64,000 nucleotides of DNA from Motacilla alba alba (Eukaryota; Chordata; Aves; Passeriformes; Motacillidae), in contig NC_052027.1 of the NCBI RefSeq assembly GCF_015832195.1, positions 3,596,001 through 3,660,000 of the forward strand. The letters run 5' to 3'. Made by a program: the position numbers and the translations under genes. Positions 13,148 through 27,265 of the stretch are shown here, in pieces (positions within the stretch are counted from its first letter, which is position 1; the number at the start of each line of letters is the position of its first letter). The notes below the pieces were generated by a model. That model was not told the DNA's origin and did no database searches. It worked only from the letters and a program-made list of their open reading frames with translations.

Positions 13148-13240
13148 GAGTGGTTTGGATTGGAAGGGACTGTAAAGATCATCCAGTTCCAACCCTTTGC
13201 CATGGGCAGGGAGACTTACACAAGACCAGGTTACCCATCC
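13148..13240 (-). mobile_element. CR1 LINE 3' fragment
   Basis: The run tggtttggattggaagggac leads to aaagatcatccagttccaac and a 'gccatgggcagggag' segment. This is inverted CR1 3' end, 5'-truncated; the right edge is uncertain. Confidence 0.8.
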
Positions 13241-14550
13241 ATCCAGCCTGCCTGTTGTACAGTGGCTTTTTTCTCACAGTTTTATAGGTATGACATGTGC
13301 AGGAGAATGTTTGATCCCATGTATGTTTTTCTGCTTTCTAACTTAGCATAAGATTATAAAGATGGTTGTTTGTGTTGTATTTTGTAGTAGTTTCAACACG
13401 TGCAGTGAGGGAGAGCTGTGAGCTGGGACAGCTGAGCTGTTAAATTGCCTTGCTGTGTTCTGTGGAACTGTATCTGCAACTTGCTTTGTTATCCCTCACA
13501 AATACGTGCTCTGCACCCTGAGACAAATGTGCTGGTGCTAATTTTGGTGCCTGTAGGTGTAGCATGCCAGCTTGAGCATGGACTCCTTGATTTCAAGTGA
13601 AAACCAGGATTCCTTGTGGCATTTATACAGATGCTGTCTTCATTGGTGCTAACTAATTTAAAATCAGATATTCTTGAGTGTGTCATATTTGCTTCTCCTG
13701 GTTTGCAGGTGAGACAGCCCCTGAAAGGTGGGTTGGCCTCGTAGGTCTGTTTTCCTTTTCATCTCTTCCTTACAATGGAAGCCTTGTCCTTGTTACACTG
13801 TAATTACCCAGTCTGAAGCCAGCAGGGAGTTGCTGCTTGATGTGTAGGATGTGAATTTCTCCTAAATAAATGTAGGATTAATTACATTCACAGCATGTCA
13901 CGGAGGTGATGAGATCGACTGTGATTGTTCAGGCCCCCTTTTCTTTTCCCCAGGTTTTCTGAGTCCCTTGTTTAATCAATACAGTGTAATGGTGCCCTGA
14001 TGCTGCAAAGGCATGAAGGAGTCCAGGACTTGGAGAGAAAAAAAAGATTTGGGAGATACAGGATTTTTACTGCCTGTCTCACATCAGATCCTAAAGTGCA
14101 CAAGGGCGTAAAGAACTCAAATTTAAGTGTTGTAGTTTCAGTCTATTGCATTGGCTTTACCTCAGGCTTTTGCTACATTTGGGAAAATATTTTGTAACAT
14201 GTAAACATCTTTGGGCTTCTGTAGTCAAATATGATCTTTCAGTGAATGTAAATAGAATTTTAACATAAATTCTGATGGCGTGTTAAAATAATTTGGGAAA
14301 TGGATCATTTATCTGCAAACTGAAGAAATTTGATTTGGTTATTATTTGCTAAAATCTGGAAAACTTCGAAAAGCATTTCAAAGTGTGTAGAAAAGATCTT
14401 TATTGTGCCACTTCTGCAGCTGTTTCTTCTTGGCATTTTTGTTTTCTTTCGTGTTTTGGGGTTTTGAAAAGCTCAAAACACTTGAAAAGACACAAGCCAG
14501 GCTTTTAAAAGTCTTTTGTTATTTGCTTTTTTGCTGCTTGTAGGGTTGAT

Positions 14551-14840
14551 ATTCATAGATGAATAGAATGGTTTGGGCTGGAGGGGACCTTAAAGGTCAT
14601 CCCATTCTATCCCTTGCCATGGCAGGGACACCTTCCATTATCCCAGGCTGCTCCAAGCCCTGTCCAGCCTGGCTTTGGGCACTGCCAGGGATCCAGGGGC
14701 AGCCACAGCTGCTCTGGGCACCTGTGCCAGGGCCTGCCCACCCTCATAGAGAAGAATTTCTTCCTAATATCCCATCTAAACCTGCCTACACTCATGAAGC
14801 CCTATTTCACCTTTATGGCACTTTCACCTTCCTAGGAAGG
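14551..14840 (-). mobile_element. CR1 LINE 3' fragment, about 290 bp
   Basis: One of the longest CR1 copies here. It opens with a degenerate tail (attcatagatgaatagaatg), then tttgggctggaggggacctt, the 'ccatggcagggacacc' block, 'ctgctccaagccctgtcc', 'gggatccaggggcagccac' and 'gaatttcttcctaatatccc'. Inverted orientation. It is highly similar to the copy at 38.47 kb, suggesting the same subfamily. Confidence 0.9.
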
Positions 14841-15862
14841 GTTCAATTGTAACCTTTGAAACTCAGGACTGTCCTACTAAATGAGGAGTGAATGGAGTTT
14901 TCCTTGTAGTGTCAGCACCTCTGCTGTGAAAATACTGAGTTCAGGTAGGAGAGTTCAGGAACCAAACTGTCCTAAAAGGCTTTCAAATGGTGCACTGCTA
15001 ATGTTAGTTTATTAAAATTTTGATTTGTGATGGGGGGAAGAGGGAATGTGTTAACACATAATAAGAATGAATTGGTGCTTTAAAGCATTCTCAAATGTTA
15101 GAGGAATATGCTAATTTTCAGCTGTTAACCTCCTGGATCCAGCAGCCGTGATTCCAAAGAACAAAGGCATAAGCAGTAATATATTCTGGATGAAAATCCT
15201 GCCTCTTGGCTCTGTGGGATTAATCTGATTTGTACAGCACGTTGAAAGCACTTCATCCAGTTTAGGCATGAGGGAAAATGCCCCTCGTGGTGTTGTGTTA
15301 CAGGGTCATGGGCAGCTGTTCCTGCTTTGGCTTCACCTTCATTGCTGCCCAGGCCAGCCTGGGTTTAGTGGAGGCTGCAGCAGTTTCAGGTTTGATGGAA
15401 ACTCCAGTTTGCAGAGTGTGTGGGGCAGAGGAAAGCCAAATGGCTTTCATGGTGCTGCTTGGAAAGCAGCTTTGCCATTAGCATGTGTTTTTAGCTTATG
15501 TTCTGCTGTAGCCAGTTGTGTTCACTTATCAGCTAGTGTTAACACCCCCATCACAAAACCCCTTAACTTGATCTGTTTCGTAGTGAGAGGATTATATTTT
15601 TGACTGTAGCTTTTTAATGATAATGTCATTGTGGGATGCACTGAAGCCACATCACTCTCTTCCCCCACTCCCTGCAAAACAAAATCCCTCCTGTTTTGAA
15701 GATGTTGAATTTGAAGGCTATTCTTTCCTTTGCTGTTCTGCTTTGTAAGAGCCATGCGGGTACACGGACAAACCCCAAAAGCTTGGTGCTTATGGTCACA
15801 CCTGGAACAGGGTGAGGCAGCTGGGGCTGCACCCTGACTGCCCTGAGAGGACTTGCTGCAGC

Positions 15863-15920
15863 AGCTCAGGACTACAATCCCCAATTACTGTAGCTCAGGA
15901 CTACAATCCCCAATTATTGT
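15863..15920. repeat. 29-bp tandem duplication (two copies)
   Basis: The unit agctcaggactacaatcccc with its following nine bases occurs at 15863-15891 and again at 15892-15920, with a single mismatch. The near identity suggests a young duplication. Confidence 0.9.
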
Positions 15921-17977
15921 AATTCCTTCTTAGCAGGTTTTACAAGCTGGCATTGCTGCTGCTGGCAGGCAGTTCAGCGTGCAGCACTGCTTGCTGCCTG
16001 CTTGGAGTACTCGTGCTGTGCTGGGTTTGCTTCCTATTCACTTCCTTGGTGGCCTGGAGTGCTGAATTAACTTTGAGCTGTCCCAGCTGCTTTTACCAAT
16101 AATGAGTGGCTGCTTCAGATTGTCTTTGAGATTAATTTAATGCATATTTAAAAATCTGTAAGAAAAAATGTGTCCTGTTAGAAATTTTTTTTTGTGGCAT
16201 TAAATGTTATTTATTTATTTAAAGGTTATAAAATGAATTGCCCAGGCTGCCCCAAACTGGCCATAAGTGCTTCTTTTGAACAATGTGCATTTTAATAATA
16301 AGTGAGCCTAAAATGACACACTCAGTAAAAGCTTGCAGAGCACAGTTATGGGTTGGAGAATAAAAGAGAGCTGAGGGCAACAGCTTCAGGAAAATAGGTT
16401 GGGTCATGCTTGAGAACAGTTTGAACCTGAGCAGGTGAGAGGGTGAGTGCACTTCAGCTGAAGAAGCAGAGTAGTATCACTTAGAGGAAGGAAGTGGCAT
16501 GACCTTAAAATGCATCATTTGTAGGACTGTGTTAAAACACCAATTCTAGTGCTTGTTCAAAAAGATGTTGAAAAATGGAGAGGATTAGGGGGAAAACACT
16601 TGATGAATGTCAATGTCTGAGTGACCTGTGTTACCCCAAGACATCAAATAAACTCAGGAGTGCATTGGTAAGAAAATTAAAGGTTGATTAGGACTTGTCT
16701 ACAAGTATGATGGGACAGAGATTTCAGGTTTTAGCCATTGAGTTGTATTGAAAAAAAACAAAAGTCACACAGTCTATTTGAACAGGAAAAATTCAGACAG
16801 CAATAAATTTTCACATTTTCCTAGTGAAAAGTAATTGAGTTGTCTCATTCTTGTGTTGTTGGGTAATTCTGTACAGTCTTATTTGTTTCTATCAAAATTG
16901 CACAGCTCAGATAAACACCTTTTGGTTCAAACCTGAGTTCTGGGTCTGATGCACAAAGTGTTGGAGATTCTGAGCAATTTATCATGCTACCAAAACTATC
17001 ACTTTGGAAATGACCATTTCCAATGCTATCATTTTCCTTAAAACTTAGGTAGGACTTGACCAGTTCACCAGAGAGTATATTGACTATTGGTAGAACCCCC
17101 AAATTTATTTATGTTCATCCCAAGTCATCTGCTCTTACACCTTAGATCACAGTTCTTGGATTTAAGAAGAGTAGCTAATAATTTGCAGGCACATTCTGTG
17201 TGTCTCCTCTTTCAGTGTTTTGATGCATGTTTTTAATACAATTTCTGTTTGTTTGCTGCCAGTGCCTCTCCTTAGGTCCTGCATCTTGTTTAAGGCCTGA
17301 GCTGTCACTTCAGGTGTCTGCAAAGCAGGAGGTGCACACAGAGCACTTGTAAATAGCAATACCCAGCTAACACAGTGCACTGACCTGAGAGCCTCAAGGC
17401 AAAACGCTGCCCTGAGGGCTCAGAAAGGTGATAGACAGGTGTGTGTTATACCAGAATTTCCCCTTCATGTATGTTTTAGCAAGCCCTGTAAAACATGGAT
17501 TTTTAACAAGGGATTTAATCTCTCCTTCCAGCTGCTAGCTGCAGTTTCCTTTGATGTTTCTGCTCTCCTGCCCTCTGTTGTTTTTTCCTATTTATTCCAT
17601 CACTTTTCTATAGCTCAGCTTCCTTCAGGCTGTGTCTGAATGCACCTTGCTGTGGGCAGAGAAGGCAAAGAAGAAAGCCAATTTTTTCCCCCCTCAGGCT
17701 GCTGCTTTGATTTTCCAAAGTTGTTGGGAGGCAGTTCCTGTGTGCCTGCAGAAGGGTCAGTGATCTGTGTCTGTTCAGGCAGCACAGCTCAGCTGAGTGG
17801 GTTTCTGGTTTGATGAGGGGAAGGATGAGCTTGTGCAGTCGCTGCCTTTCTGAGCAGGTGGAACGTGCAGCTCAGGTCCAAGGGGGAAGCTGAGCTCCAG
17901 GCTGGGAACATCTTCCTGCTTTGTTTCCAACCTGCTCAGCAGCTAGCTTAATAATAATCTTTATTTCTGAGAGGCAT

Positions 17978-18250
17978 GATCATGGAATCATGGAGCAGTT
18001 GGCGTTGGGAGGGACCTTTACAGGCACCCAGTCCAACCCTCCTGCAGTGAGCTGGGACATCTTCAGCTCAGTCAGGTTGCTCCAAGCCCTGTCCAACCTG
18101 GCCCTGAATATTTCCAGGGATGGGGCAGCCACAGCTTCTCTGGGCAGCCTTTTCCAGTGTTTTATCACGCTCACTGTTAAAAACTGTTCTTGTGTCTAAC
18201 CGAAGTGGACCCTGCTGCAGTTTCAAAGCACCCCCCTTGTTTGAGCAGCT
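17978..18250 (-). mobile_element. CR1 LINE 3' fragment, about 270 bp
   Basis: Starts at gatcatggaatcatggagca, then ggcgttgggagggaccttt, gtccaaccctcctgcagtga, gctccaagccctgtccaacc, gggatggggcagccacagct and a diverged segment ending in 'ccccccttgtttgagcag'. Inverted CR1. It is more diverged than the copy at 14.55 kb and of a different subfamily type ('gatggggcagcc' rather than 'gatccaggggcagcc'). Confidence 0.88.
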
Positions 18251-21200
18251 GGGAGCAGGTGCCTGAGCACACCAGGGCATGAGGAGCTGGGAGCAGGCTG
18301 TTTACTCCAGGCCCTTGCAAAAATCTGCTTTCCTGCCAGCAGTTTGCAGCATGCTCTGGTTTGGTGTCTTTCCCTGTTCAGACTGTGAGTTGAGGATGGA
18401 CTGAGAGTGAGGGGGCTGCAGGTGGTGTTTTCCCTTCAGGTGTTCCGGGTGTCAGTCGCAGCGATGCAGCAGTGGAAGGGTTAAGCTCTGATCAGCCCCA
18501 CTGTGTTGTTTGGTGGATAAATTCCATTGTGCAGGGGTAGGACCATGTCGGAGTAATGTTTGTAATTGTGCCTTTAAGCCTCTTCCCTGCCATTGTTGTT
18601 ATTTTTTGTAATACAGGACTTTGCTAGCATTATCCTGAGACTCAAATTCACATTTTCTGCCCTGCTGTGTGAGTACCTTTCATTCCCATACTGTAACACA
18701 AATTGTCTAATCTGCAGCTTGAGAGGAGCTTTCTCCTAGATCACCAGCAGTGATGGTGAAGACCAAATTCTAGGTAATGGCAGCAAAGAAACTTGAGGGA
18801 AATGGGGCTAATACAGAACAGTTCAGTGTTCCATTTCTGTAACACAGCCAATATTACTATCATTTTGTAAAATCTCTTTCTCTGCATCTGTTTTGTGGGG
18901 AGTTATCTATTCATCTTTCATTATTTGTGTTTATCATATATGACTGTGGAAGCTGTGCCATTATTGGATGTTTGGACTGGCTGCAACTTACTGGAGCTGT
19001 TTTGGCAACAGAGCTCCATTAAACTATTCTTAAAACATATAAATACTCTTCAGTTTCTTTTTATGGTGCAATATTAATTCCAAGTCTGTTTTCTCTTACG
19101 AATATTTTCATAATATCATCTACATAAGTAAGCTGTACTTGATTTCTTTTATAATCCATGATCTGTTTGGTTTCAACTTATCAAAAAGACCAAGTAATGA
19201 AAGTAAGATGTTATATTGGAAAGCTTCATCTTTTTTTAAAATATTTATAAATGTGAAGTTCAGTTCATGCAGTATTTAGATTCATTATGAAAGAAGCACT
19301 GTGGAATTTCAGAATAAATAAGGGGGGAAAGTCACTTGAAACATTCAGACTTATTAACATAAAAGAAGTCACTTAAATTGAAATGCTGGTGCTGTTTTCT
19401 ATTTGATTTATGGTTAACAAACTGTAATACTTTAAGCTATGCAGATAGCAGTTCATGTTTACAAGACTGCCAGTTGGATTGCAGTGTGAGTACATCACTC
19501 TCTTGGTTTCAGAATCCACGTAATGCCCTTTGAAAGCCAGAATTCCAAGATTAAAGCGTTTTATGTTCCCCTTAAGCCTGCTGGATTCTCCCCATCAGCC
19601 ATTGTTTATGGGGCAGGGCTGTGTTCTGTCACCTGCACAGAAGGGGGGTTCCTCATGCCCACAGTAGTCTCCTGGTGCTGCATTTCAGCTTTTCTGCTCC
19701 TCTCCAGTTGAACTGGGGGCATCTTGCTCACAGGGAGATGCATTTTCCAGACTTATTTAAACCCAGCGCTGATTTTTCAGTGTGGTTTTCCTGTTTGCAG
19801 TGAAGATTTGCTGTGCAGGGAACGCTTTTCCAGTCTGCTTTGTCTGGTGCCTGTGAGGAAAGGAGGAAAAAAGACTTCATAAACTTCCCAACCCAATTCT
19901 TGGTACTCTTGTCCCTTCCCCACATCCTTTGACACCTCCACCAGGCACGAGGTTTATCCACAGCTGGAATTAGCATGGATCAGCTGGCTGGTGGGTGCCT
20001 GCCCTGGCCTCCTACAACAGCTGTGTCCTGCCAGCCTTGTCCCAGGAGGCTCATTATTCATCCCTCTGCTTATTTTCATGAAATATGTAGGAATTCAAAG
20101 ATCCTTACATTCTAGTTGCTCTTAAATTTGATCAAGTTGCCTGCTGTTCCCAGGAGCTGTTGGAAAGGAAATGATCAACAGCCAGTATGGACATGGGCAG
20201 TGTAACTGTGTAAAGCTAGGTTATTTAGGCTAAAAATCAGAGTCCATCATCTTGAGAGATAGAAAGCAAGAATTCCTACCTGCAGTTGCATAAAAGATCT
20301 TGCACAGACCGAGCACTTATTTTTTTGAGTACTGACTTGAAGTTTAGAAATTAAGTAGTCTTTGATGTGCTGGGGAGGTGATTTGTTTCTTTCCTATGAA
20401 AACAGTGATTAATCCAGGACTAATTCCTCTGAACAAATGTTGTTTTTGCTGTTGTGTTTACACTCATCTGTCTTTTGTTGCAGATAAAATAGAAGATTAG
20501 TTAAAGTTTAGGTCAATTTTTACCTAAGTTCTGAAGAAAATGATCCTGTTTTTCCTTTACTAACTTTCTTCCATTATCTTCTGTACTCATTGATCAGAGC
20601 TAATGAGATTTTAATGGAGTTATTTATGGCTTCTCCCTCTTACTATAAAAGTGTGTAATAAACTGAGCACATGAAACTGTTGGATGGTGCTGTTTGTTTT
20701 TATCTCTGTTAATTGTGCAACCTCTTCTGTGATTCTTTCAGATCTCCTAAGCCAGGCAGGGTATGATGAGCTAACCAGCTAACAAAGGCTGGAAAGAAAT
20801 TTAGTAGATGTTACTTACTCATCCTTCTGATTATTATAAAATATTTTCTGTGCTCTTCTGGGTGAGGGTCTTTTGCTGCCATGGAAGGGTTCAGGTGCTG
20901 TGTGTATTTTTCAGTTCATGCCTTAAACTTCACGGTAATGCTGTGCTTTAAGTTTTAGCCTGAAAGGAATAGTTGTGTTCCCAGATCTGAATGAAATAAA
21001 ATCTGTGCACAGATTGCCCAAACTTGTGGGGAGTTGGGGTAAAAGTCTGTAGTAAGGTACTTCAGCAGTAAAATCTGTGTGAAGTTAGTTATTGTCATGG
21101 TCTGTAATACAGCAGTGTGCATGACAGGCCAAGTGGGTGGCACTATTCATACTTGCCAGGATTATTTTCTGCTCTGAATTTCCTTCAGAACTTCCTTTGG

Positions 21201-23793
21201 AGCATTTTTGTTCCCTGATCCTGAACTTGCTTTTTCAAAGCTAATTCACTATGATTGGAGGTCACTGACTAGTGTATAATTGAAGCACTCATTATAAATA
21301 ACCTTGAAAGTGAAATAATAAATGGTGAAGTATGTGAGATGCTGTAAAACACACTCTAAAAGGTGTAATTGAGCCTTAGTCTCTTGTCTCTGGGCAGATT
21401 CTGAGGCTCAAGTTCTTTTGTAACCCATGACTTTTTAAAGAGTGGTTTGGGCAGATGGATGGTGCCTTTAGTGTGATGAGTTTCTTATTATTGCACCTAA
21501 ATGTCCATTTGTAAGGGTTCTTTCCCTGAACTGGAGGGGTTTTGTGATCTAACCCCATTGTTGGACCACTTATGCAATTTTGTGCCTGTTGACTCGAGCT
21601 GTTTCTGCATTAATGAATTCTGCTTTAGTATTCAGTGCCATCATCATTATTGCTCCTGTGTCTTACCAGTCAGGCCTGATCAAACCTAGACTCTTTCATG
21701 TCTTGAATATTTTATTAAAATCAAATTGTCTGTCAATTCTGTATCATAAGAATTCAATCTTTTTTTCTTTTTTTTTTTTCTTTCAAGCTGCCTGAAAGTG
21801 CACATCAGGTGTGGAGGGATGTTTCTCATTGTTAGTTGCCTTGCTGAAGGAATTGTGCCACTTTTGGGCTTAAACCCCTGAAGTTTAAGTTCTGTTACAG
21901 CCATTTGAGAATGTGCCTTTCCTCTGCTTTATCCTCCACCCCTGGCTCTCAGAATATGCTGATCAGCGACCAGGGTGATCTCAGTTACCAGCCTCAAGCT
22001 TTCCCCAGAGATACCAGTTTGGTTGCTCCAGTAGCTGTTTGAGACTAGATAGAAGCTGCATCTGAATTTTAGGGCAAAGCACAATTTATTTTCTTCTTGA
22101 TGGTCTAGTTGGGTGCTTTGCCAGCTGTATCATTCTTGTGTGAGCTCACTTTCTTCTGCTTTTGTGTTTGGCTGTAACTTGTTGAGCCTTCTGCTTTGAG
22201 AGAACTTGAGCTGCAGACTTACTGCCACAGGGACATGAATGTACATCAGGATCCACGGGGAGCTCATCTGGCATTATCTGGAGCCTGGATGTTGAACAAT
22301 GTCTCTTCATACCCCTGCTGTCTGGGCAGATAAGGCTGGGGCTGGAAGACACTGATGGATGGAATCCAGCAAGAGCCACTATGAGCAGGGGGAAAATGAG
22401 ACCATCTGAAGGGTGTGGAGAGCCTGTCCCTTTGCAGGTGCCCTTTTGTTCACTAGTGACAGACCCTGCAGAAACACCAGTGATGTCCTATTGCAGCCTG
22501 TCCTCAACCAGTCTTGGTGGCAAGGCAGAAAATTTCATTTTTCCTTACAGTTTAACTGACATTTCAGTGTCTTACAGAGAGTAAATTTGCACACTCTCTG
22601 TATCTGAACTGCTGAGGCTCTGGGATAATATCTGATGGTGATGCCTGAGATAATATTAACTCTAGAATAGTCTTAATACTTGCAGTGCCTCTGGCTAAAT
22701 GAATAATTGTGGGAAATTGTAAGCAGTGCTGCCAGGTATGTAATTTGGAAAACATTTAAAGTGGGGATACTGGTCTGGTTGTATTGCTTGATATCTTATC
22801 TGTTTTATCAAAGAAAGAGGCTGGCTGTGAAACTTTCTCTGCCGAGTCTGAGTTTTGCCAGGCCTCGTGGAGAAAGGTGGTGTAAATATAGCCTGATTCT
22901 TCAAGCTTGGTAACTCCTTGTGTGTTAAAGATATAAAATTAAGGCTCTTGCGATGCAGCAGACAGGAAGCCTTTTGCTTAAAGCAGCAGCTTTACTCTGA
23001 GATGGATCCTGTGTGTCCAGAGCTCCTGCTGAGTGGAGATAAGTTAAATAACAGCCCTTTCTGTATGTGTCAGCCCTGCAGAGTGGCACAGCAGGCTGCT
23101 GGTTTGTGTTTGAATGTTTGAATGCATCTCAGGGAGCTGCAGGGCCGGACACAGCCCCGCTCGTTCTGCGGGCACGTCTGTGCTTGACACGGCTCTGCTG
23201 CCTCTGAGACCTGTTTATCTTGCCTGCAAGGCTTAAAGATAATTAATGGAAAGTGCTTCACACTCTAAAACAGGGCTTGTCAGCCCTGCCAGCATGGAGC
23301 ACCGATTCCCACTGGCACACTGAGTGGGCCCTAACCACATGTGAGCAACATCACTTTCAGTTCCTTCCAATATCAGCTGGGTCCCATTCAAGCACCAGGC
23401 TGGCCAGCAGAGCTGCTGTCAGTGTTTGTGACACTCAGGGTCCTGTGCCTGGTTCCTTTCCTGCTGTGCTGGGGCAGGAGCAGCTGGATGTGCCCTGGCA
23501 GCTCTGAGCTGTCACTTGGCTGGGATGAGCCAGGGGAGACACCAGGGAGACTCAGCTGGGTTGTGCCATGTCTCACACCTTGTTTACACTGAGTACTCGA
23601 GAGGAGGGGATGTTTGTGTGCATCCCTGAATGCAAAGCCAAACTGACGAGCCAGTAGAAATAATCCTTCTATTGTTTACAAAATCAAAAGCAAGCTGGAG
23701 CTTGTGCCTGTGCAGGAGAAGTCACTTCCATTCCTCAGTGGGATGTTACTGACTGCAGCTTTGGGAGGCTGTGCTGCCAGTGGGAATCTTTTG

Positions 23794-23950
23794 TAGAACC
23801 ATGGAATGCTTTGGGTTGGAAGGGACCTTAAAGATCAGCCAGTTTCAACCAGGGACACCTTAACGCTGTCCCAGGCTGCTCCAAGCCCTGTCCAGCCTGG
23901 CCTTGGACACTTCCAGGGATCCAGGGGCAGCCCCAGCTGCTCTGGGCAGT
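23794..23950 (-). mobile_element. CR1 LINE 3' fragment
   Basis: Reads gaaccatggaatgctttggg, then ttggaagggaccttaaagat, ctgctccaagccctgtccag and gggatccaggggcagcccca. Inverted CR1, cut off at ctctgggcag. Confidence 0.88.
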
Positions 23951-25779
23951 GACATTCACTCCCATGTTTGCAAATAATCTGCAGAGTGCTCTAGATCTGT
24001 AATTCCCCTGCCATGATTGAGTATGCAGTACCACCAGAATGAGGAGCAGACTGCTGATTTTGATATTTTAAGTTCTCTTTGAGTTGTTTGGTCTTTTTAA
24101 GATAACTGCTAAAACAAGAGCATGGCATGGTAAGGGGAGTACCAGGCAGATGGGAAGGCCTGAGCTATTAACACTCTTTCTTTAAACCTTTTTCCTTACA
24201 TAGTGCTGACTGATGGACATAGTATTCATAAGCATAGTTTTTTTTCCTTCATCATTTGGGAAAAATGAGAGGATTTTGTGGCTGGATGTACCTCCCCACC
24301 CAATTCCTGCATTTGTTTTTTATTGTCAGTGACTGGGTTGATTTTTGTCTTCCAGCTTATGTGAAATCTTCCTTGGAAACAATCAAATCCCTGATGTCTG
24401 TCTGCAGTGAGAGTTCTTCCTCACAGCTCTATGTTCTGGAGATAACAGCTATCTTGACTCTTCAGATCCTGTGCTCTCTGTACTCCCTGGAACAGAAAGC
24501 AGAACTGGAGCTTGTAGGAGTTGTTCTTTACCTGGAGTTGTGTCCTGCTCTGCTCCCACCCTGCTTGTCACTCGTGTCCCAGTCCTGCAGTCAGTGCCAC
24601 CACCAGCTCTTGTCTTCAGGCTGCCACAGGTGGCCTTTGCTGCAAACCTCTAATGATCTCCCTTTCCTGTCACCATAATCCTCTTTTTATTTTTCTCAGA
24701 GTTCTATCCATCTCCCTTTATTTGCTAAATCTCCTTTGATTCTTTGTTCTTTTCAGCCCAGTTTCACTCCTTTATAATCTAAGATCTGTAGAACAAGATT
24801 TTTTTTTTCTTCTTCTAGCACCTGAAGAAACTCTCCTGTGCCTAGACAAGGATTACTGTAGTTCTGTCTTGGAATTTTAATTCCAGGCTACATGGACAAG
24901 CCCCGAGATGCTTCTCTTATCTGTTCCTCAAAGCTATGCATTAAACAAAACATGCATCTGATCAGTTTAACCTGTAATTAAACATTTTCCTTAAGCAACT
25001 GACATTGTGATAACTAATAATTATCATGTGTAGCACCTTTAAAACCTATTATGCATGTTTATGTAAGAACACTATTACCATAATAATAAGATATCATTAC
25101 CACAAATGTGCATACTGAATGAGCATGTCTTAAAGTAATCATGGATTCCATTAATCATACTTGAAAAATTAAAGTATTTGCTGTCTAATCTCTCAAACAC
25201 TACTCGAAAGGTTTTGGAAACAGCAGGGCCTGTTTACTGCAGGTCTCATACACAAAATCTCGTTTCTGGCGTCTCATTTTTGTTTTCCTGAATTGTTGCT
25301 TGTCTTTCACCTTGGGAAGCCATCAGCTCAGAGTCCCATGGTCTCCCTTTGAAAGCATCTCTGTGCTGATTTTTAGTCCCTTTGCCTCGTTTTTTGTCCA
25401 GGGAGTGCTGCCACCTTTTCTTAAGGCTGATGTGAAATGCACTCCTGAAACTTAGTTCTCCTTCAAATTAGATAATTGCCTTACAGGAGATGAACTGATG
25501 GCTAATTGTAATTCTCTTAGTCCCTTGCACAGGGGCAGAAAAGAAATAACCGCATCCTTCAAGTGTTCTTTGTTGGTTTTTTTTTAAATACAAGATTGCA
25601 GAGTTGGGGAGCAGAGTTTTTTGGGTGTATGTATAAAATTGTTAAGGGGTGACAGTTTTGAGTTTGTCTCATATTTAAAGTTGAGCCCTGTAGATTCTAA
25701 CAGAGACTGGATGAGAAGAGTGAAAGTTGGGAGGAAACATTTGACCGACTGAGAAAACTGAAATGAGACTTTTTGTAGT

Positions 25780-25850
25780 CAGAATATTTGGGCTTGGAAG
25801 GGACCTTTAAAAGGCATCTATCCAACCCCCTGCAGTGAGCAGGGACAGCA
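25780..25850 (-). mobile_element. CR1 LINE 3' fragment, short
   Basis: About 70 bp: agaatatttgggcttggaag, then ggacctttaaaaggcatcta and ccaaccccctgcagtgagca. Inverted CR1 3' end. Confidence 0.75.
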
Positions 25851-27249
25851 AATACCTGATGTGGCCAAGAGTTAAAAAACCAACTTAATTGCTTCAGAGA
25901 GGTCATTCTTTTATCTGTCAGCAGGACCACTTTGAATTTAGTAGCATAATGTGTGTCGAGTCAGACAAGTTCAGTTCATCACTGTGTGTTTTCTTCCTTA
26001 GCACTTGGCAATGGGTAACCTGGACACAGCAAAGTATTTATTAAATAAAAAAGCACCTCGTGTCATACAACTCCTTAATACTTGGAGCAGTTCTCTGATA
26101 TATTTCTGTATCTTAATATATTAACTGCTTTATAAGAAAATAGTGAAGTAAGGGGATAGAATTTTAAGGAGTGAGAGTCTGGAGCAGGGGAAATAGGCAT
26201 GAAAAGGTAGAAAAAATAGGAAAAAGCAAAAAAAAAATTCTAGAATTACAGAATAGAATGGAATTCTAGAATATACATCTAGAAATTGACAGATACAGTG
26301 GAAGTGTGGGGAGAAACAGGATTTTGAAAATTGCTTTTGTGTCATAATGGCAGCAGTGAGGGCTGAGACAGGCAGGGGGAACTGGGGGGAATTGCTGTGG
26401 CAGAGGGTGTGAGGTGAGCTGCTCGTGGTGCCAGTGGAATGAAAGGGAGCCACATGGAATGGGACAAAGCAGGGTTCTGTGGCAGGGCACACCCAGCCTC
26501 TGGAGCTCCTGTGGCTCTGGACAGGCAGGAACAGGAGAGGAAAAGGAATTGAACCTTGATGGTCTGAGCAGCTCTCGGGGGAAGGGACACGTGCACAGAC
26601 AGTTAGCAGGAAGGAAAGAGGCTGTTGGAAAAGCAAAGCAAAATGCTTTCTGAAAGGGATATAAACTCTTGTGAGCTGGGGTGTAAATCAGCTTCTCCCC
26701 AGTGTGCTCAGGAGGCAGATCTCCCTGCAGCCACTTGTTCTGTGCCCACCTACCTGCAAGGCTCCATGAACCTCTCAGTGCATCACTTGGCTTCTTTCCC
26801 TTTCTCTTTACTGATGGAGCAGGGACAATACTTGCTTTGTTCCCAGTTAAGTTGGCAGTTTCTCAAATCCCCCATAACTTTTCAAGAAAAATGCAAGTCC
26901 TTGACAAAAAAAAATGGAAAGAAGTTGCCAGAAAGAAAACACTATTCTAATAAGTTTTTAAAATGTGGTGCCCCTTTTTTTTATTAGAGGCTGGTAGGAT
27001 CATGTTCTTTAAATGTTCAAGCATTTAATTCTTAGCTTCAGACTTGAAAATTCTAGAAATATACATTGTTTTCTGTTGCTTCTGGGAAAATTACTTCACA
27101 GTTTACTGGTCAGTGGGTTGAACTAAGGAAGTCTAGTGTGTTTTATTCCAAGTTTTTAAAGCATTTAAATGTTGCCCTGTCTGTAAAACGTGTAAGAAGG
27201 TGCACTGAATTTCCCTTCCCCCACTTAAAAATGCAATTCCTTTAGGAGC

Positions 27250-27265
27250 AAAAAAAAAAAAAAAA
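27250..27265. repeat. poly(A) run
   Basis: Sixteen A in the last SHQ1 intron. No retroposed body is recognisable upstream. Confidence 0.8.
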
